Positions 34,188 to 43,100 of a stretch of 64,000 nucleotides of DNA are shown in pieces. Position 1 is the stretch's first letter; the number at the start of each line of letters is the position of its first letter. A program made the position numbers and the translations under genes. Below the pieces are notes generated by a model. It saw only the letters and a program-made list of their open reading frames with translations, was not told the origin of the DNA and did not search any database. Source of the stretch: Verrucomicrobiia bacterium (lineage in GTDB: Bacteria > Verrucomicrobiota > Verrucomicrobiia > Limisphaerales > DSYF01); assembly GCA_035765895.1 (NCBI GenBank), contig DASTWL010000061.1, positions 1-64,000 on the forward strand, in the 5' to 3' direction.

Positions 34188-35081
34188 ATGAAACTGGACA
34201 AGCTCATCATCAACGCCGCGCTCACCGGCATGGTGCCGCAGAAGCGGGACAACCCGCACACGCCCATTGCCCCCGCGGAAATCATCGCCGATGCCCGGCG
34301 CTGTCACGCCGCGGGCGCGAGCATCATTCACGTCCACGCCCGCGACGCCTCGGGCCGGCCCGACTGGCACAAGGAGGCGTATGCCGAAATCATCACCGGC
34401 ATTCGTGCCGCGTGCCCGGGCCTCCTGATTTCCGCCACCACGAGCGGGCGCACGGACAATTCGTTTGCCTGCCGGTCGGACGTGCTCGACCTGACGGGCG
34501 ACGCGAAGCCGGACTTTGCCTCGCTGACCCTCGGCTCGCTGAACTTTCCGAACCAGGCATCGGTCAATGAGCCCAGGATGATTCAGGCCCTGGCTGAAAA
34601 AATGCAGCAGCGCGGCATTATTCCCGAACTCGAGCTGTTCGAGCTGGGCATGGCCGACTACGCGCGCCGGCTGATTCAACTTGGGCGGTTGCAGCCGCCG
34701 TTCTACGCCAACGTGCTGCTTGGCTCCCTGGGCACGCTGGCGGCCACGCCGGACAATCTTGTCACGCTCGTGCGCGCGCTGCCGACCGGCACCACGTGGT
34801 CCGCCGCGGGCATCGGCCGCTTCCAATTTTACGTCAACAGCATGGCCATCACCATGGGCGGTCACGTGCGGGTCGGGCTGGAGGACAACCTCTGGTTTGA
34901 CGCCGCCCGCACGGAGCTGGCGACGAATGTGAAGTTGATCGAGCGCCTGGTGAAGCTGGCCCAATGCGCGGGGCGCGACATCGCCTCGCCGGCGGAGGCC
35001 CGCGCGTTGATTGGCCTGCCGGCCCCGGCGGAAGCCACCACCCTTCGCTTCGACGTGACAACTCCGCCCGTCCGCTGCTAA
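34188..35081 (+). CDS. BKACE-family beta-keto acid cleavage enzyme (DUF849)
   Basis: A 297-residue TIM-barrel protein with the metal-binding H48-V-H50-A-R-D block (IIHVHARD) and DNPHTPIAPAEI, as in 3-keto-5-aminohexanoate cleavage enzymes, which condense a beta-keto acid with acetyl-CoA to give acetoacetate and a CoA ester. The substrate varies widely within the family and is not predictable here. The gene lies 8 bases after the acetyltransferase stop and 9 before the kinase, an unusual place for this enzyme; lysine-fermentation partners are absent. ATG at 34188 is chosen because homology begins at the first residues (KLDKLIINAALTG). Confidence 0.88.
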   Translation: MKLDKLIINAALTGMVPQKRDNPHTPIAPAEIIADARRCHAAGASIIHVHARDASGRPDWHKEAYAEIITGIRAACPGLLISATTSGRTDNSFACRSDVLDLTGDAKPDFASLTLGSLNFPNQASVNEPRMIQALAEKMQQRGIIPELELFELGMADYARRLIQLGRLQPPFYANVLLGSLGTLAATPDNLVTLVRALPTGTTWSAAGIGRFQFYVNSMAITMGGHVRVGLEDNLWFDAARTELATNVKLIERLVKLAQCAGRDIASPAEARALIGLPAPAEATTLRFDVTTPPVRC

Positions 35082-35090
35082 TCAATCGCC

Positions 35091-36623
35091 ATGCGCGAAC
35101 TCCTCATCGGCATTGACAGCGGCACGCAGTCCACCAAGGCCCTGGTCGTGGACGCGAACACAGGCAGGGTGCTCGGCGCGGGCGCGGCGAAATACGATTT
35201 ACTGCCCGGCCTCCCGCCCGGCGCGAAGGAACAGCACCCGGAGACGTGGCGCCGCGCCACGGCCGCCGCAGTCAAGGCTGCGTTAAAGGCGGCCAAAGCC
35301 CGCCCCGCCGAAGTCAAGGCCATGGGTGTCAGCGGCCAGCAGCACGGCTTTGTGCCGCTCGATGCCGCGGGCGAAGTCATCCGCCCGGCCAAACTCTGGT
35401 GCGACACCGCCACGAGCGCCGAGTGCGATGCAATCACCGCGCGGCTCGGCGGGCCGAAGAAAACCATCGCGGCGCTGGGCAACGTCGTGTTGCCCGGTTT
35501 CACCGCCTCGAAAATTCTCTGGCTGAAACGGCGCGAGCCGAAAAACTTCACCCGGCTCGCCACCGTGCTCCTGCCGCATGACTACCTGAACTTCTGGCTG
35601 ACCGGCGAACGCGTGATGGAGTATGGCGACGCCAGCGGCACCGCGCTGTTCGATGTGCGCCGCCGCCAATGGTGCGCCGCCGCGCTGCAGGCAATTGACG
35701 CAAGCCTCGTTGATAAACTGCCACCCTTGATTTCCAGCGATCAGCCCGCGGGCCTGCTGCGTCCGGCCACGGCGCGCGAACTGGGGCTGAACCCCGGCGT
35801 GCTGGTCAGCGCCGGGGGCGGCGACAACATGATGGGCGCCATCGGCACCGGCAACACCCGGCCCGGCATCGTCACCGCCAGCTTCGGCACGAGCGGAACG
35901 ATTTACGCCTGCGCGGACCGGCCGGTGGTCGATCCGGCCGGGGAAATCGCGGCGTTTTGCGATTCCACGAACCGCTGGCTGCCGTTGCTGTGCACCATGA
36001 ACGTGACCGTGGCGACGGAGATGGTGCGGAAGGATTTTGGGCTCGACCACGCGGCGTTGGAGAAAATGGCGGCGAAAGCGCCGGCCGGCTGCGACGGCTT
36101 GTTCCTCCTGCCGTATCTCGAAGGCGAGCGCACGCCGAACGTGCCCGACGGCACAGGCGTGTATCTCGGTGTCAACCCGCGCACCTTCACGGCGCCTCAC
36201 TTCGCCCGGGCCACGATGGAAGGCGTAACACTGGGGATGAATTACGGCCTGCGCCGGCTGGCGCAACTCGGCGTCAAGGCGAAGCAAATTCGCGCCACGG
36301 GCGGCGGTGCGAACTCCCGGTTCTGGCGCCAGATCATGGCGGACGTCTTCAACGCGCCGGTCGTCACCTTGAAAGTTGGCGAAGGCGCGGCCTACGGGGC
36401 GGCGTTGCAGGCGTTGTGGTGCTGGAAACTCCAATCCGGCGAACGCGTGCAGATCGAGGAGATTACGGATGCGTTCGTCACGTTGAACCGCGCGGAAACA
36501 ACGCAACCGAAGGCGGCGAATGTCCGGTGCTACGCGGCCTTGCAGGCGCTGCAGGATGAAGCGTCGCTCTCCCTGCGGGGTGTGTTTGGGCGGCAGCGGC
36601 AGTTTACCTGGAAGCGCGCATGA
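35091..36623 (+). CDS. xylB: FGGY-family carbohydrate kinase, xylulokinase-like
   Basis: A 510-residue kinase of the actin-like fold. The N-terminal phosphate motif is GIDSGTQSTKALVVD. GVSGQQHGFVPLD is the signature of xylulokinases, and the catalytic Asp lies in GGGDNMMGAIGTG. ATP-site motifs are ASFGTSGTIYA and ATGGGANSRFWRQ. It probably phosphorylates D-xylulose or a related ketose to feed the pentose phosphate pathway, but no xylose isomerase is nearby, so another substrate is possible. It overlaps slyX by an ATGA junction and is in the same operon as BKACE. Confidence 0.88.
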   Translation: MRELLIGIDSGTQSTKALVVDANTGRVLGAGAAKYDLLPGLPPGAKEQHPETWRRATAAAVKAALKAAKARPAEVKAMGVSGQQHGFVPLDAAGEVIRPAKLWCDTATSAECDAITARLGGPKKTIAALGNVVLPGFTASKILWLKRREPKNFTRLATVLLPHDYLNFWLTGERVMEYGDASGTALFDVRRRQWCAAALQAIDASLVDKLPPLISSDQPAGLLRPATARELGLNPGVLVSAGGGDNMMGAIGTGNTRPGIVTASFGTSGTIYACADRPVVDPAGEIAAFCDSTNRWLPLLCTMNVTVATEMVRKDFGLDHAALEKMAAKAPAGCDGLFLLPYLEGERTPNVPDGTGVYLGVNPRTFTAPHFARATMEGVTLGMNYGLRRLAQLGVKAKQIRATGGGANSRFWRQIMADVFNAPVVTLKVGEGAAYGAALQALWCWKLQSGERVQIEEITDAFVTLNRAETTQPKAANVRCYAALQALQDEASLSLRGVFGRQRQFTWKRA

Positions 36624-36829
36624 ACGACGAAACCGCCGAACGCTTTGCCCGCCTCGAATCGCACCTTGCCCACCTGGAACATCAGGTGGAGCAGTTGAAC
36701 GAGGTGGTGATTGAACAGGGCAAGACCCTCGACCGCCTGGTGAAGCAGATGCAGGTGCAATCGCGGGCGTTGGAGACGGCTGAGCTCGAACGCGCCAAGG
36801 CGAACAATCCCAAGCCGCCGCATTACTAG
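36620..36829 (+). CDS. slyX: SlyX-family small coiled-coil protein
   Basis: A 69-residue protein, nearly all coiled coil (RFARLESHLAHLEHQVEQL, QGKTLDRLVKQMQ), ending ERAKANNPKPPHY, the C-terminal KPPHY form of SlyX. Its biochemical function is unknown. The ATG overlaps the kinase stop. Its last 22 codons reappear in degenerate form at 46559-46625, so the intervening 9.7 kb is flanked by a direct repeat of its 3' end. Confidence 0.9.
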   Translation: MNDETAERFARLESHLAHLEHQVEQLNEVVIEQGKTLDRLVKQMQVQSRALETAELERAKANNPKPPHY

Positions 36830-36905
36830 CGTAGGCAAGTCATGGTAAGGGCCGACGTTTTCGTAGCCAAGACCCGGCACAGAATCTATCTTGCGGTCAG
36901 ATTGC

Positions 36906-37475
36906 ATGAACCTGGCTGGACTCACGTTAATCTTCGCATTGGCCTTGCCGGCGTTGGCGCAGACCAACTCGGCGGTGGAAACGGATTCCTCCCACGCCGC
37001 CGCGCCGACACATCAAACGCATGACGCTGCGGTCCTTCGCGCGGAGCAAATCCGGGCGGATTGCATTGCCGGTCGTCGTTGCATCTGCGGCAAGATTATG
37101 AAAATTCTACCCGAAGGACTGGTGGTGGAGAGTGGTTACACCAATCTTTTGCGTGAGCCGTTGACGCGTTCCTGGCTCGTGCCGGGCACGGTGACCACCA
37201 GCCGCCCGGAAAAGTTGGTGGAAAGCGGCATTCCCGGAACGCCCTGCGTCGGCACGGTGTTGCTGACGGACTATCCCAAATCACGAAAGCTGAAGCCGAA
37301 GGCATACGATTACGTGATTATTGAAGGTTACCCCACCGGGCAGCATACCTATCATTCCGTGGGCACGGTGCAGAAGACGGTGCGGCGATTTTCCGCGCAA
37401 CTTGCCACGGCGGTTGCCTGGCATCTGGCCGAAGGCAGCACCAACGCTTCGCCCTCGAGTGCAGGATCAAAGTGA
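36906..37475 (+). CDS. Secreted protein of unknown function
   Basis: A 189-residue protein with a clear signal peptide (LAGLTLIFALALPALAQ). The mature part has several Cys (DCIAGRRCICGK) and a compact beta-rich core (GKIMKILPEGLVVESGYT, GTVLLTDYPKS, DYVIIEGYPTG). I do not recognise the family. The stop overlaps the GTG start of the diheme cytochrome gene, so it is likely co-translated and may be its periplasmic partner. ATG at 36906 is chosen over an in-frame upstream start because it begins at the signal peptide. Confidence 0.8.
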   Translation: MNLAGLTLIFALALPALAQTNSAVETDSSHAAAPTHQTHDAAVLRAEQIRADCIAGRRCICGKIMKILPEGLVVESGYTNLLREPLTRSWLVPGTVTTSRPEKLVESGIPGTPCVGTVLLTDYPKSRKLKPKAYDYVIIEGYPTGQHTYHSVGTVQKTVRRFSAQLATAVAWHLAEGSTNASPSSAGSK

Positions 37476-38854
37476 CGCGCGCCTTTCGAATTGTTGGAGC
37501 AAAGTTTCTGCCCCGTCTGGCTACCATTGCGGGAATGGGCGTGCTCGCAACTCGCGCCGTCCACCCATGTCTGGCTGACGCCGTTGCCCCCCGCTCGTGG
37601 GAGGTTCAACCCCGGTCACGCCCGTTTCTCGCCATGCCGGCCACGGCCGCCTCAACCTTGCCGGCACTGTTGTCTCAAACTGGAGCGTTCAAGGATGTCC
37701 GGCATCTTGTCCCGGCCGATGGATTACTCCCGTATGAGCTCATCGTCCCATTCTGGTCGGACGGTGCGGAGAAAGCGCGCTGGGTTTCCGTGCCTGCCGG
37801 CGCGACGATAAAATTTTCGCCGACGGGCGAATGGAGCTTTCCGAAAGGAACGGTCTTTGTAAAGACGTTCACTTTCATTACCAACGAACTGCAGCCCGAG
37901 TCGATTCGCCGGCTGGAGACGCGGTTGCTGGTGTGCGATGCGGATGGCGGCGTTTACGGGGCCGTTTACAAATGGCGCCCCGACAACAGTGACGCTGAGT
38001 TGCTGGAAACGAATTTGATGGAAACGATCACCATTATAACCGCGACCGGCGTGCGAACCCAGTCGTGGTATTACCCCAGCCGCAAGGATTGCCTGACCTG
38101 CCACACGGACAACGCCGGGCATGTCCTGGGGGTAAAAACCCGGCAGTTGAACCGGGAGTATGCCTACCCTGCCGGGGTCACTGAAAATGAACTGCTGAGG
38201 TGGAGCCGGCTTGGCCTGTTCGATACCAACCTGCACAAAGCCGACGTAAAAGCGTTGCCGACGCTGGCCCGTCCCGATGACCTGGCCCGCAGCCTGGAAG
38301 ATCGCGCGCGTTCCTACCTCGATGCGAATTGCGCCAATTGCCATCGGCCGAAGGGCACCGTTGCCTATTTCGACGCGCGCTACGACACGCCATTGGCAAA
38401 GCAGGGCCTGATTGACGGTCCGGTGCTGATTGACGAACGCATCGACAGCGCGCGGGTCATGGCGCCGAACGACATCTGGCGTTCCATTCTTTACCTGCGG
38501 GCGAACACGACCGAAGCCTTCAAGATGCCGCCGCTGGCCCGCAACGCGATCGATGAAAAGGGCATGGCCTTGCTGCGACAATGGATCGAAAGCCTTCCGG
38601 GGCCGCCGGTGCTGCCGCCGCCGGAAATCTCGCCGGCCGGCGGCAGTCTGACGAACGCCGTGGAGGTCACATTGAGCAGCGTGCCGGGTGCGACCATCCG
38701 TTACACAATCGACGGCACGGTGCCGACGAAGTCGGATTTGCTCTATGACAAACCCATTCGCCTGACCGGGCCAACCATTCTGCGCGCCCGGGCGTTCAAG
38801 ACGGGCTTCACCAAGAGCATTACCACCCAGCAGTTCTTTCTCACCGGCCAGTAG
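37472..38854 (+). CDS. Exported diheme c-type cytochrome (SO2930/HNE_0200-like) with chitobiase-type C-terminal domain
   Basis: A 460-residue protein starting at GTG 37472, which overlaps the upstream stop as GTGA. Core motifs are PFWSDGAEKARWVSVP, FPKGTVFVKTF and RRLETRLLV. Two haem sites are present: CLTCH at C207 and CANCH at C287. A chitobiase C-terminal-type module (TIRYTIDGTVPT, DKPIRLTGPTIL) closes the protein. It is closely related to residues 1637-2057 of the giant protein at 40142. Proteins of this family are periplasmic or surface electron carriers of unknown partner. The N-terminus is atypical as a signal peptide, with a hydrophobic stretch at about 12-27. Confidence 0.85.
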   Translation: MTRAFRIVGAKFLPRLATIAGMGVLATRAVHPCLADAVAPRSWEVQPRSRPFLAMPATAASTLPALLSQTGAFKDVRHLVPADGLLPYELIVPFWSDGAEKARWVSVPAGATIKFSPTGEWSFPKGTVFVKTFTFITNELQPESIRRLETRLLVCDADGGVYGAVYKWRPDNSDAELLETNLMETITIITATGVRTQSWYYPSRKDCLTCHTDNAGHVLGVKTRQLNREYAYPAGVTENELLRWSRLGLFDTNLHKADVKALPTLARPDDLARSLEDRARSYLDANCANCHRPKGTVAYFDARYDTPLAKQGLIDGPVLIDERIDSARVMAPNDIWRSILYLRANTTEAFKMPPLARNAIDEKGMALLRQWIESLPGPPVLPPPEISPAGGSLTNAVEVTLSSVPGATIRYTIDGTVPTKSDLLYDKPIRLTGPTILRARAFKTGFTKSITTQQFFLTGQ

Positions 38855-39944
38855 CCGTTTGACTCACTTCGCGCCCGGCAACCACGACGATACCCCACGG
38901 ACTGCCGGGTGATTTGACGCGCGTAATTTCCTGGTCAGTTGAAAGGTCCACCACCGAGACATCGTCCGATGGGCCGTTGGCGGCGAACAAATATTTGTTG
39001 TCCGGTGACAGGGCGATGCCCCACGGACGCTTTCCAACGGGGATCGTGTGCAGCACCTCGAACGTATTGGCATCAACCACACACACCGTGCCGCCCCGCC
39101 CGGTGCTGACATAAATCTTCTTCCCATCGGATGAAACCACGACGCATTGCGGACGCGCGTGCGGCGGCAAGGTGATTACCCGGGCGAGTTTTTGCGCCGC
39201 GGTGTCGATGACGTTCAACTCGCCTACGGATTCAGATGGAATGAACGCGCGCGAGCCGTCCGGCAGGAACGCCACGCTGCGGGGACGTGGATGAACGTTG
39301 AGGTGACCGATGACCTTGAACGTCTGCGCGTCGATGGCGAACACATCGCCCGCCGTCTCGCAGGTGACGTAGAAAAATTTCCCGTCCGGACTGGCGCCGA
39401 CGCCTTCCGGCTCACGGCTCACCGGGATGAACGTGACCACCTTGCCGGTGGCGGCATCAAGCACGGTGGCGGCACTCACGTCTTCGTTGGCAATGTAGAT
39501 GCGCGAACCGTCCGGGCTGAGACAGAATTGTTCGGGGTCGGAGCCGGCGGGAATTTTACGCAGGAATTTTTTCTGCCCGGCGTCCACGAGGGCGATGCCG
39601 TCGGCTGATTTGTCCGCCTTGGCCTCCTTGTCATCATCATCGTGGCCTTTTTCGAAAATGGGGTTGCCATTCGCATCCAATTTCGGCGGGGGTTCGATGG
39701 GAGTGCCGCTTAACGCGACATAAACCGTCTTTCCATCCGGACTGGCATGGATGCCCCGTGGCCGCTTGCCCACGGGAATGGTGGTGGCGACCTTGAAATC
39801 CGCTCCGTCGATGACCGTCAGAGTGCCGGCCTTTTCATTGGAAACAAAAACCGAATAGGCGCCGGCACAGTGCGCGGATGGGCTCCAGAAAAACGCGCTG
39901 CCGGCCAGCGCGGCGATCCATGCTGAGTAAAGGGAAATTCTCAT
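38841..39944 (-). CDS. Exported YVTN-type seven-blade beta-propeller protein
   Basis: A 367-residue protein with a signal peptide ending near PSAHCAG. Repeated blades read VFVSNEKAGTLTVIDG, IPVGKRPRGIHASPDGKTVYV, FCLSPDGSRIYIANED, VGASPDGKFFYVTCET, VSSDGKKIYVSTGRGG and LSPDNKYLFAANGPSD. A loop between blades 1 and 2 is acidic and Lys-rich (HDDDDKEAKADK). Such propellers are secreted scaffold or surface-layer proteins, sometimes tied to quinoprotein or cytochrome pathways. The 3' end overlaps the diheme cytochrome gene by 14 bases. The start faces the giant gene across a gap of 197 bases. Confidence 0.9.
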   Translation of the reverse strand: MRISLYSAWIAALAGSAFFWSPSAHCAGAYSVFVSNEKAGTLTVIDGADFKVATTIPVGKRPRGIHASPDGKTVYVALSGTPIEPPPKLDANGNPIFEKGHDDDDKEAKADKSADGIALVDAGQKKFLRKIPAGSDPEQFCLSPDGSRIYIANEDVSAATVLDAATGKVVTFIPVSREPEGVGASPDGKFFYVTCETAGDVFAIDAQTFKVIGHLNVHPRPRSVAFLPDGSRAFIPSESVGELNVIDTAAQKLARVITLPPHARPQCVVVSSDGKKIYVSTGRGGTVCVVDANTFEVLHTIPVGKRPWGIALSPDNKYLFAANGPSDDVSVVDLSTDQEITRVKSPGSPWGIVVVAGREVSQTATGR

Positions 39945-39980
39945 GTTGGAAATCGAAGTCAGTTTTTGCGCGAACGTGAT

Positions 39981-39994
39981 AATGCCGGGGCATT
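39981..39994. promoter_or_regulatory. Palindrome in divergent promoter region
   Basis: AATGCC-GG-GGCATT, a perfect 6+6 inverted repeat, lies between the YVTN propeller gene and the 2128-residue gene and could serve both promoters. Nothing else is visible in 39945-40141. Confidence 0.3.
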
Positions 39995-40141
39995 TGAAAC
40001 GAGAGTGAAAACAGGAAAAATTGGGGTGTCCATGGTTCGCGCTTAAGCATAAAGTAAGAACACATCATTTCCGCCGCAAGCTGTTCGTGGATAAACGACC
40101 GTGGCTGGACAAAAGTGATGGGAGACCTTGCTCAACAGTAA

Positions 40142-43100
40142 ATGAAAAACCATTTGGGCTTCATCATCAGGGGGTTCGCGGTCATCAGCGTCGTTCTCGC
40201 AACCCTGTCCCAGCTTTGCCCTGAAGCCAAAGCCCAGACGCTGCGGTTGCGTTTTGCCTTCGAAGACAGCGGCTCGACCACGACCGATTCCGCGGCGGGA
40301 GTTACGTTGAAGCTGGTCAACGGCAGCACGGCGACGGATTTGCACGGGACTGCCGGATCCGGCGTGGCCGGGATTGGCAAAGCCTTGGACTTTTTCTCCG
40401 GGACTTACAACAACGCAGCGTCGCCGATCGCTTTTGCGACCAACAACGGAGCACTGAACTTTGGGCCGATTTCCAATTTTACCCTGACCCAGTGGATCAA
40501 ACCTGGCGTGGTTTCCCAGTATCCGCGCTTCTTTGAAATTGGACCCAATACGTTCACGGTCGAGACGGCGGCGAATTCGTTTGCCTACCTGCTGAACAAT
40601 GGACCCGGCTTTCAAGTCTTCCTGAACGGGGTTCAGCAGTTGACCACGGGAACGGTTCCCGGCTTGTCCGCGGGAAGTTGGAGCTTTATTGCGATTACTT
40701 ACGATGGCAGCACGCTGAATCTGTATGCTGGTTCGGAGACCAGTCCCGTGGCGCTTGTCACGAGCGCATCGGTTTCAGGGCAGACCATCAATCTGGGCAG
40801 CTCCGGCACCGTTTTTTTGGGCAATCGGTTGAGTGACCAGCTTCGGGCATTCCAAGGATTGCTGGATGACACACGGTTTTATACGGATGCGGCGGATGTG
40901 AACTTTCTGGAAAGCGTGCGGCTGTCTGCTTTGAGCGACCCGTATGCGGGGCCGACGACAATTTCACCATCGGCAACAGCCATTCTTGGCAGCAATGTAA
41001 CCATCAGTGCCATCGCCGATGGCACTCCGCCGATTACTTTTCGGTGGTTCTTCACCAACACGAACGGCGTCACCAGCCTGGTTTCCGGCGCCACCACGAG
41101 CACGTTTACGCTCACCAATGTGCAATATGCCAATGCCGGAAATTATTTTTTGGTGGTCTCCAACAACCCGGGCGGCACCCCAAAGGTCTTCACCAACACA
41201 CCTGCTGCCTTGACGGTGACGGCGGAGGTGCCGCCGGTCGTGCTGGTGGATTTCGGCATCAATGCGCCGACGCCGGGGATTAACGACGCTTTTCAGTTCA
41301 GCACGGCCGGCCAGGCAAACCAGCCGGATGGACTTAATTACTATACCGACAACCAGGTCAGTTACGGCTCGGGCGAACCCGGACAGACATTTTTTACGCC
41401 CGACGGCTCGGCCGGTTTCCTTTTGACCTCGCTGGCCTTTAAAACCGGGGGCGGCACCAGTTCGGGGACCGGCACCCCGCAGGGGTATTTGCTGCACATT
41501 TATTCGGTGAGCAATGGCGCCGCCACCGTGCTCGCCACTTATAGTGCGACGAACTTCACTTTTTCGGATGGTGACTGGTTGCAGTGGACCAACCTCGACT
41601 TGTCGCTCATGCCCAATTCGACTTATGGCTATTCCTTCGGAAAAGTCTCCGCGGCAGTTGGGGGTTGGGATCAGCTGGGCAATGCCAGTGGCAATCCTTA
41701 TCCGAATGGTGAACTGGGCATTTTCCCGGTGGCTGGCGGCAACATCACCTTTGCCAGCAGCCATGACTACGATGGCGTTTTTGATGTGGGATTGACTTCG
41801 CTCGGACCTCCGTCGCCAGCGACGGTCGCAAACAAGCCCGCTACGACCATCCAAGGGACGGCCGCAACCTTGAACGGAACCATTGTTGCGAGCGGAGGCA
41901 GCCTTCCGTATGTCACGATCTACTATGGCGCGACCGACGGCGGGACGAATGCCGCCGCCTGGTCCAACGATGTCGCTCTGGGCGCACAGTTGGGGGACTT
42001 TTCGACGATGGTGACCGGCCTGACGACCAACACGACGTATTACTACACCGCCCAGGCTTCCAACACGGCCGGCATTTCGTGGGCCGCGCCGGCCTCCAGC
42101 TTTACCACGGCGGCGACGGTGAACCCACCCACCGTAACCAACCTGCCAGCAATGCTCGTCGGCGCGACCACAGTCACCTTGAACGGTCAGGTGCTGGATA
42201 CGGGCAATGAGTGGCCGATCATCACGATTTATTACGGGACCACCGATGGCGGCGCCAATCCGGCCGCTTGGTCCAATCACATTTCCCTGCCGGCGCAGGG
42301 AGGAGTTTTCAATTTGCAGGTGGCCGGGCTGTCAGAAGGCGCGACTTATTACTTTGCCGCTTACGCGTCCAACTCGGCTGGATCCTCATGGGGTGGTCCA
42401 TCGCAGTCGTTCACCACGCTGGCAGTCAAACACATCCCGGTGCTGACGTATCATTACGACAACACCCGCCAGGGATTGAACGCCAACGAAACCCTGCTGA
42501 CTCCGGCCAATGTGAACACCGCCAGCTTCGGAAAACTGTTCACCTATCCGGTGGATGGCTATGTGTATGCCCAGCCGCTGATCATGACCAATCTGACCAT
42601 TCCCGGCAAAGGCACGCACAACGTGCTGTTCGTCCTCACCATGCACGACACGGTTTATGCCTTTGACGCCGACAGCAATGGCGGGGCCGATGGGGGCTTA
42701 TTGTGGAAAACCAACGTCGGCATTTCGGCCGTCTCGCCTTCCACCGAATACGGTCTGCGTTACCACGCTCAAGGCAATACGGACGTGGTGCCGGAGGAGG
42801 GAATGGTGGGCACGCCGGTCATTGACGCGGCAACGGGCACGCTTTACCTGGATGCCTTCACGCGGGAAGTCGTGCCGGGCGTTTCCACCAACTACTATCA
42901 TCGTATTCACGCACTGGATGTGACGACCGGCAACGAGCGGCCCTACGGCCCGGTGGTCGTCGCCGGTTCCGTGCCGGGCACCGGCGTGAATGGCAGTGGC
43001 GGCGTATCCGGAGCCGGCACCGGCGCCACGATTACGGACGGCGGCCCCACCGTAACGTTTTCGGCCATTCAACATTGCGCCCGCCCGGCGCTGACGCTGG

